This document shows, one piece after another, positions 8,358 through 15,000 of a stretch of DNA of 15,000 nt; the first letter of the stretch is position 1; the number at the start of each line of letters is the position of its first letter. Source of the stretch: Stramonita haemastoma (lineage: Eukaryota > Mollusca > Gastropoda > Neogastropoda > Muricidae); the NCBI GenBank assembly GCA_030674155.1, contig CM060328.1, positions 34,364,108 through 34,379,107 on the forward strand. Direction: 5' to 3'. Position numbers and translations under genes: made by a program. The notes beneath the pieces were generated by a model. It had not been told where the DNA came from, made no database searches, and saw nothing but the letters and a program-made list of their open reading frames with translations.

Positions 8358-8706
8358 AAGATTGGATTGGATTGGGTAGGTGGTCATGAACAAAACAAAA
8401 GACTAAAAGGAAAGGTGTCCCATGACCTATGCGGTCGTAGGGGAGTGAGGCATCAGAAGACCTCATCTTCTCTAGGGGCCAGCATATTGAGGGCGGCGGC
8501 AATCTCCTCTCCCTCGCTGCTCTACCTTCCCTGAGCCTAAAGAGAGCAGGTACCCATTTACAGCCAGGTGAACTGGAAGGGCTGTACTGAAGCCAAGGCG
8601 CGCAAACGGTCACCAATCCAACTGGTAACCACGTTCGATGCTGCTTAACTTTGACTTGGGGGAAAGTGAGCGCCTGATCTGACCACTTAGCTATCCCGCC
8701 TCCTGA
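8358..8706 (-). mobile_element. SINE with combined tRNA-like and 5S rRNA-like 5' region
   Basis: Read on the minus strand, the element begins with GGCGGGATAGCTAAGTGGTC, like the start of a tRNA with an A-box (TAGCTAAGTGG, 8683-8693). Instead of a B-box it continues into 5S rRNA-like sequence: AAAGTTAAGCAGC (5S A-box, 8640-8652), GAACGTGGTTACCAG (intermediate element region) and TTGGATTGGTGACCG (5S C-box, 8607-8621). These occur in the order and spacing of a 5S gene's internal promoter. A body follows with CCTGGCTGTAAATGGGTACC and GATTGCCGCCGCCC, both resembling a known gastropod repeat. The 3' end is a run of AATCC units (plus strand GATTGG, 8361-8377). It is not an intact 5S rRNA gene: the 5' third and the 3' end of 5S are absent. 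Confidence 0.75.
8607..8652 (-). promoter_or_regulatory. 5S-type polymerase III internal control region in the SINE
   Basis: Minus-strand 5S A-box (AAAGTTAAGCAGC) and C-box (TTGGATTGGTGACCG) at the spacing seen in animal 5S genes. In a 5S gene this region binds TFIIIA; the C-box has a T where the usual GGATGGG has G. Confidence 0.65.
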
Positions 8707-9049
8707 AAGAATACAGTGCCAAAAAAAACCACACAACATAGGCCGTAGGGAGGAAAAGTTTCCATCCGTCCACCGCTAACGAACCTAAAATCTGCAAACT
8801 GATATAAAGAAATCCAAAAGACATGGCAGTAACAACACACAAACAAAACAAAACAAACAAAACCAAACAACAAAACCAATCTACCTTTAGGGAGGACAGC
8901 CAAGACGTTTTGCTAACAATGGTGGACAGGGGCAGCAGAGGTAAAAAAAAGTGACAGGCCAGATGCCAGGCAGGCCCCAAAAAGACACACACATGACTGT
9001 ACACACCGTGATCAGGGGAAAGGTCAACAGGAAGGACACGTCTCGCCTA
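8707..9049. other. Unassigned sequence with ACAAA-rich patch
   Basis: A (AAACA)-type patch lies at about 8835-8877. No gene or known element is recognised. Minus-strand frames covering it show no motif. Confidence 0.5.
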
Positions 9050-9147
9050 GGGAGGGAGGAGGAGAGGGGGAAGGGGGGTTAGTGGTGGGGGGCGTTGGGG
9101 GGGTTGGGGAAGAAGGGATAAGTAAGGAAAGAAGGGGGTGGGGGTAG
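9050..9147 (+). other. G-rich tract with G-quadruplex potential
   Basis: G-runs at 9066-9070, 9073-9078, 9087-9092, 9097-9103 and 9106-9109, separated by 2, 8, 4 and 2 bases, fit a stable G-quadruplex on the plus strand. Further G-runs follow to about 9147. Confidence 0.75.
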
Positions 9148-9196
9148 TGTCTGTCACTGTCTCTGTGTCTGTCTGTCTGTCTGTATCTCTCTCTTT
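9148..9196 (+). repeat. (GTCT)n degenerate microsatellite
   Basis: Imperfect CTGT and CT units, the complement of the GACA motif seen elsewhere. Confidence 0.85.
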
Positions 9197-9258
9197 TGTA
9201 GTGTGGCCTAAGGCCAGTGCACAGTAAAAGTCAGAGGTGTGAAGTCTGAAGTCTTTTT

Positions 9259-9334
9259 CTGTCTGTCTGTCTGTCTGTCTGTCTCTTTCTCTGTCTCTGT
9301 CTCTCTCTCTCTGTCTCTCTGTCTCTCTCTCTCA
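9259..9334 (+). repeat. (CTGT)n / (CT)n microsatellite
   Basis: CTGT units passing into CTCT with GT interruptions. Confidence 0.9.
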
Positions 9335-9354
9335 TAGACTGAATGGGACACATA

Positions 9355-9480
9355 TACACACATACACACACAACCCCCCCCCCCACACACACACACACAC
9401 CACACCATAAGCCATAACAACACACCCCAACCACCACTCCCCCCCCCCACCCCCAACCACTTCCCCACAAACACACATAT
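9355..9480 (+). repeat. CA-repeat and C-run cluster
   Basis: CA units alternate with C11 at 9374-9384, a second C10 run near 9440, and shorter C-runs to 9465. The minus strand would be G-rich, with quadruplex potential. Confidence 0.85.
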
Positions 9481-9578
9481 GAGGATAGAAACTATTAACA
9501 CTCATCAATTGTTGCAGAGGGAAAGTAAAGCTAGAATCAGAATAACCCTACATGATGGATCGTTCCAGGATGAATACA

Positions 9579-9633
9579 AGCACACACATACACACACGCA
9601 CATATGCACGCACATACATACACACTCAACACA

Positions 9634-9717
<84 letters not shown>
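9579..9717 (+). repeat. (CA)n microsatellite
   Basis: Interrupted at first (CATA, CGCA), then a pure CA run of about 76 bp at 9642-9717. It is the left arm of an inverted CA/GT pair. Confidence 0.98.
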
Positions 9718-9721
<4 letters not shown>

Positions 9722-9888
9722 CTGCAGTAGCAGTCTAAATCTGGAACTCATTTCCATACCTGTTCTCGGCTTTCTTCTCTGTGCTTCTAGAATCGCCCCA
9801 TCCATCCTGATGTAGGCTCTTTCTCTCTTTCTCTCTTTCTATAGATTTCTAATGCCTGCTGCTGTGCTGCTGATGAAGATGAATATGA

Positions 9889-9889
<1 letters not shown>
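9718..9889. other. Unique spacer between CA and GT arrays
   Basis: 172 bp containing a CT-rich run, TTTCTCTCTTTCTCTCTTTC, followed by TATAG, which loosely resembles a splice acceptor. No coding exon is visible next to it. Confidence 0.5.
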
Positions 9890-10386
<497 letters not shown>

Positions 10387-10512
10387 TCATTGCATTGCGT
10401 TGTATTGCACCGTATTCTATACCACATTTAAAACCACAGCAGATTTCTCTTCACGAAATTCAGGCAGCTCTTCCTCGAGGAGAGCACGTCGCCATAAGAG
10501 CAGCGCCACCTA
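10387..10512 (-). mobile_element. SINE family A, 3' end fragment
   Basis: Matches the tail domain of SINE A at about 141-235 in the same strand sense: GAAATTC followed by a short spacer, GCTCTTCC, GAGGAGAGCAC and GCAGCGCCACC, then an A-run. At its left edge ATTGC/GTATTG units (10387-10410) form the simple-repeat tail. The head and central domain are absent, so this is a 5'-truncated or rearranged copy. Confidence 0.65.
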
Positions 10513-11152
<640 letters not shown>

Positions 11153-11342
11153 ATCTTTAATGTCCAGTTTTCTTAACCAGCCATTGCAGTTCCATGTACA
11201 TATTTTTATTTCCCCTGGGCTTCGGCCACACCCCTATTTAGTTTTAACCCCTCTCCCCCCTCTCCCATTACCACCACCCCCACCACGCCCACTCTGCTGC
11301 TGTTTTGGCCCTTTGCTGGCTGGTCTAACCCACTGCTGCAGT
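11153..11342. other. Unassigned C-rich sequence
   Basis: CCCC- and CCACC-rich DNA between two microsatellites, with no recognised gene or element. Confidence 0.5.
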
Positions 11343-11388
11343 GGATAGATAGATAGTGTGTGTGTGTGTGTCTGTCTGTCTGTCTGTG
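11343..11388 (+). repeat. GATA-GT-TCTG short compound microsatellite
   Basis: GATA units, GT units and TCTG units in sequence, lying directly against the 5' break of the LINE fragment. Confidence 0.9.
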
Positions 11389-11389
11389 G

Positions 11390-12066
11390 TTTTGGGTATG
11401 CCTGGTTGGAGCAAGGAGTTGGTTGTGAACATACTTTTATATCGTTGTTTAAGCAAAGAATGATAGATGTATATTTACAAGAGTGGAATGGGTCTATAGT
11501 GGCTAAAGACATATATCAGACATATAGACTGTTTAAAGCTGACTTTGGATGTGAACTTTATTTCGAATACATGGATATAAAATGTTTTAGGGATTGTTTA
11601 GTTAAGCTTCGTCTCGGCTTGCTACCAATTAATGGATCATCTTTCAGGAGAACTTTTAAGAAGGATACTGACTACATGTGTAAGTTGTGTAAGGTAGTGG
11701 AAGATGAAGAACATTTTATAAGAAATTGTATTCTGTATGAAAATCTAAGGTATAAGTACTTGGTCCCAATCGATCAACCATACGTAAATGTGTTGAAATA
11801 TGGCTCTGTATTTACCATTCGTAGGCTAAGTTTATATCTTTTCAATGCCTTAAAAATAAGGCAGGATTTTGTTGAAAACTTGGAGACTTGACAAACAAAT
11901 AACATCATTTAAAAGAGGTCAGTTTAATCTAAAAGGACACATGTTCACACTTGATATGTTTAGCAGTTGCCATATATGTCATGAGGTTTCATTTTATTTT
12001 TGCATTATTTGCTTTGCTATGCTTTGTTTACCCCATTCTTGGGGCTGGTGGCCTGAAGAATAAATC

Positions 12067-12096
<30 letters not shown>
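11390..12096 (+). mobile_element. 5'-truncated LINE (non-LTR retrotransposon) 3' end
   Basis: Contains the terminal part of the reverse-transcriptase reading frame, a stop at 11889-11891, an AT-rich 3' UTR of about 175 bp, and a tail of TTCATG units at 12067-12096 after AATAAA-like GAATAAATC. Truncation at the 5' end is the usual result of incomplete target-primed reverse transcription. The frame is still open over the whole retained part and the tail is regular, so this copy is probably the youngest recognisable element in the window. The clade cannot be set from the C-terminal end alone. Confidence 0.8.
11394..11891 (+). pseudogene. C-terminal fragment of LINE reverse-transcriptase polyprotein
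   Basis: About 165 codons of open frame. The N-terminal residues of the apparent frame from 11358 (MCVCVCLSVC) come from the microsatellite and are not part of the protein. The retained peptide has the pattern typical of the region after the reverse-transcriptase domain in many invertebrate LINEs: a motif around FKQRMIDVYLQEW, YRLFK with a following acidic/aromatic stretch, LVKLRLGLLPI, and a zinc-binding motif CKLCKVVEDEEHFIRNC (Cys-X2-Cys-X7-His-X4-Cys, residues 108-124 counted from 11358), followed by LYENLRYKYL. This fits the zf-RVT type domain. Endonuclease and polymerase domains are lost, so it cannot act alone. It has no internal stop or frameshift. Confidence 0.8.
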
Positions 12097-12536
<440 letters not shown>

Positions 12537-12744
12537 CCAAAAGAACAACATCAACATCAACCTAAACCAACTGACTAAAAACTACTTAGTAGAACATTAA
12601 CGTGCATTACAAAGATGCTACCCTTGCTATAGATAGGTCAAATCATAATAAAAGAAAAGAAATCATCAATGTGAAACAACCAATTAAAAGGCACTTTACC
12701 TGAACAAAGATGTTACCCTTGTTACGGATAGGTTGAACCATGAT

Positions 12745-12831
<87 letters not shown>

Positions 12832-13140
12832 AATCATCATCTAAATAAAACAACTGACTAAAAGTTTGTTATATACAAAGTTAGCTGTCATTTCTAAGAT
12901 GCTACCCTGGTTACGGATAGGTCAGACCATAATAACTATATCAACATCACAATGAGACAACTAAAAGCTATTCATTATATACAACATTAACGGTCTGTAC
13001 AAAGATGCTACCCTGGTTACGGATAGGTCAAACTATACTAACAATACCAACATCAACATGAAACAACCAAAAGCTACTTAGCATATACAGTATTAACAGT
13101 CATTACTAAGATGGTACCCTTGTTATGGATAGGTCAACCT
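12537..13140 (+). repeat. Minisatellite of ~95-106-bp units with an internal (TA)n expansion
   Basis: The signature GATGCTACCCTTGTTACGGATAGGTC recurs in five variants beginning at 12614, 12709, 12898, 13004 and 13110. Successive spacings are 95, 189 (about 101 without the TA insert), 106 and 106 bp. Between signatures the units share (A)TCAACATCAACATGAAACAACC, CTAAAAGCTACTTA and ACATTAACGGTCATTAC-type blocks. A partial unit precedes the first signature from about 12541. The last two units are the most alike. No terminal inverted repeats or tRNA boxes are seen; similar central tandem arrays occur in some non-autonomous molluscan elements, but that link is a guess. Confidence 0.85.
12743..12829 (+). 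repeat. (TA)n microsatellite inside minisatellite unit 2
   Basis: Nearly pure TA with one AA slip near 12755. It can extrude as a cruciform. Confidence 0.98.
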
Positions 13141-13145
13141 TAAGG

Positions 13146-13231
13146 GAAAGAGGATGGCGGAAGCGAGGTCTTTGTGTGGGTCATTATACTGTCCATAGAT
13201 TTCGGACATGGTGCCAGTCAAGGAGCCATTC
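13146..13231 (+). repeat. Weak diverged copy of repeat R (copy 4)
   Basis: In order: GGCGGAAGC (13156-13164), GGGTCATTAT, ACTGTCCATAG, a GGACATGGTGCCAGTCA segment. These align with the central part of R copies 1-3 but with many changes. It starts directly after the last minisatellite unit. The match is weaker than that of copy 3. Confidence 0.4.
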
Positions 13232-13465
13232 TGTCGTCTGCTTGTCTGCCTGTTGTCACGGGAACTCAGAACCTAAACGGCTGCCCATTCAATATTCTGC
13301 TGAGACTTCTGCCATAGTGATCTGTGGGTTATTGCAATGTCTGAATTCTATTTAAAGCTGGCCCGTTAAAACTTGCAAATTAATGGAATGCGGTTACAGT
13401 GGCTGGCCAATGTATTAGCGCATGAATTGATTAATGGCTAGTCTGCGGAAATAATGCGATTTGGA
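13232..13465. other. Unassigned sequence
   Basis: No gene or known repeat is recognised between R copy 4 and the GT array. Confidence 0.5.
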
Positions 13466-13738
<273 letters not shown>

Positions 13739-13936
13739 TGTCAAAGATCGTTGATCTACCAGCGCACGTGACATGCCTGCACACACGAGGTATACCTTGG
13801 TTACGAAGCCACCATATCTGTCCAAGTGTGACTCAATATTGCCAACAGCCACGATGCAATCCTCTTGTCAGCAAGAATAAAATTTATGTAAGTTCAAGAT
13901 TTAGCTTAGAGGGGATTGGCTTTTTGACCATGTTTC
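13739..13936. other. Unassigned sequence
   Basis: About 200 bp between the GT array and the alternating tract. It includes a small hairpin, AGATC-GTT-GATCT, near 13745. No gene is recognised. Confidence 0.5.
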
Positions 13937-14040
13937 TACACACGTGTGCGTGCACATGCGTATATGTGCATGCACACACGCGCGTGCGCACACATGTACA
14001 TGCACATAATCGTGTGTACACACACGCACACACGCAAACA
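13937..14040. repeat. Mixed alternating purine-pyrimidine tract
   Basis: From 13937 to 14008 every step alternates purine and pyrimidine, although the order is not a simple dinucleotide repeat (CA, CG, TG and TA steps are mixed). A second shorter CA/CG stretch runs to about 14040. Strong Z-DNA potential. Confidence 0.85.
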
Positions 14041-14143
14041 CACTATATTGTTGTTTTGTCTTTTTATTCACATATATATAATTATGTAATTATTATTATT
14101 AGTCTATACCTATATATCTACATACCTAGATACCTACATACCC

Positions 14144-14285
14144 GCATACATACATACATACATACATACATACATACATACATACATACATACATACATA
14201 CATACATACATACATACATACATACATACATACATACATTCAGATAGACAGGCAGGCAGACAGACAGACAGACAGACAGACAGAC
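14144..14285 (+). repeat. (CATA)n followed by (GACA)n microsatellite
   Basis: Pure CATA to about 14239, a short link, then GGCA/GACA units at 14246-14285. The CATA motif and strand are the same as at 3.25-3.56 kb. Confidence 0.97.
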
Positions 14286-14354
14286 TGGTGGACACATGCA
14301 TGTGTGTGTGGATATGTGTCTGCATCTTGTAAAACGCACGCAGGCTTGTGTGTT

Positions 14355-14500
14355 TATGTGTGTGTGCGTGCGTGCGTGCGTGCATGAGTGCGTGCGTGCA
14401 TGCGTGCGTGCGTGTGTGTGTGTGTGTGGAGGGGGGGGGGGGGTATTTGGTGTGTGTGTGTGTGTTTGCGTGTATGTGTGTGTGAGTGCATGTGTGCATA
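14355..14500 (+). repeat. TGCG / GT / G-run compound microsatellite
   Basis: GCGT and GCAT units at about 14366-14412, GT to 14428, a run of 13 G at 14431-14443, then GT variants to about 14500. Confidence 0.93.
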
Positions 14501-14797
14501 CACAGGCTTTGCAAACATTTCCATGCACATGTTCACGTGTGCGAGCCCGTGCATCAGTACCTGCTGATCTGAGATATAGTGTGCATGTGCACACCGCATT
14601 CTCCCATCTTTCTTTCTGTTTTTTTTTTGTTTTGTTTCTTCCTTGGTAATTGTTAGAACAATGTGTTGATGTTTTGTTTTTTTTTTATCAGTCTAGTCCT
14701 CTTATTTGAAACAGACGGAGATTATTATCCACATGTAAAGGATGCATGCTTGGTATGTTTGAATTCTACAATCCATTCAACGCATAAAAATGATTAA
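14501..14797. other. Unassigned sequence
   Basis: T-rich runs near 14620-14690. No gene or element is recognised. Confidence 0.45.
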
Positions 14798-15000
14798 GGA
14801 TATTTAACGTGCATGTCTGATTTTACTCATAGCTAAATAAATACGAATAAAATCAATTCACTAGTAACATTTTATCTTCACTGTGAAGTTGAACAAAAAG
14901 ATCTTAATATAGTATTCACCTTTTATTCACCACTCAACGCAGCCTAGATTTAAACCTGGACTTACAGAACAACACACAGTTCAACAACTCAATCCACTGA
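14798..15000 (-). mobile_element. tRNA-headed SINE cut by the window edge
   Basis: On the minus strand, TGGATTGAGTTG (14984-14995) and AGGTTTAAATCTAGG (14943-14957) are spaced like tRNA A- and B-boxes. Further along, TGCACGTTAAATATCC (14798-14813) resembles the GCACGTTAAAGATCC motif found in gastropod SINEs (recollection). The 5' end lies beyond the window. It is a different family or subfamily from A, B and C, judged by the head. Confidence 0.5.

Noticed and set aside
8600..8706. A genuine 5S rRNA gene
   Set aside because: Only the internal promoter part matches; the remaining 5S sequence is absent and the element has its own body and tail.
9815..9860. Splice acceptor (CT-rich run followed by TATAG)
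   Set aside because: No coding exon follows; the next sequence enters a GT microsatellite.
12537..13140. CRISPR or satellite centromere array
   Set aside because: Units are ~100 bp, few and diverged, with no spacer/repeat division and no long array.

Overview
This window looks like repeat-dense, non-coding DNA from an animal nuclear genome, most likely a gastropod mollusc. I base that on several tRNA-headed SINE copies whose bodies resemble repeats I know from gastropod genomes, on a LINE fragment of a type common in molluscs, and on very long simple repeats. By hand tally, about 3 kb (roughly a fifth) is microsatellite. No host gene, exon series, intact tRNA or rRNA gene, CRISPR array or bacterial-type operon can be supported. 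The only credible protein-coding stretch is the C-terminal end of a LINE reverse-transcriptase polyprotein near 11.4-11.9 kb.

Layout. 0-0.8 kb: SINE family A on the minus strand, then the first copy of a ~240-bp dispersed repeat, here called R. 2.05-2.7 kb: second R copy, then SINE family B on the plus strand. 3.15-3.67 kb: a large CATA/CATG/CA/CG compound microsatellite. 3.83-4.29 kb: a short diverged R copy running into SINE family C on the plus strand. 4.5-4.6 kb: a possible retroelement 3' end. 5.55-5.86 kb: second SINE B copy, inverted relative to the first. 6.05-6.82 kb: CT, GACA and GT tracts. 7.67-7.81 kb: GATA/GTAG array. 8.2-8.7 kb: two nested hairpins followed by a minus-strand SINE that combines a tRNA-like start with a 5S rRNA-like promoter. 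9.05-11.15 kb: G-rich and C-rich runs, long CA/GT and GA/GACA inverted microsatellite pairs, and the 3' end of another SINE A copy. 11.39-12.10 kb: 5'-truncated LINE with a hexanucleotide tail. 12.54-13.14 kb: a ~105-bp minisatellite with a TA tract grown inside one unit, followed by a weak fourth R copy. 13.5-14.5 kb: GT, mixed alternating purine-pyrimidine, CATA and GACA tracts. 14.8-15.0 kb: another tRNA-headed SINE cut by the window edge.

The modules do not form a pathway. What is notable is their modular build: SINE families A and B share a central domain under different tRNA-like heads, R repeatedly sits next to SINE heads, and SINE C carries a segment that fits an H-type RNA pseudoknot. 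Family assignments rest on reading and remembered resemblance; no database search was possible.
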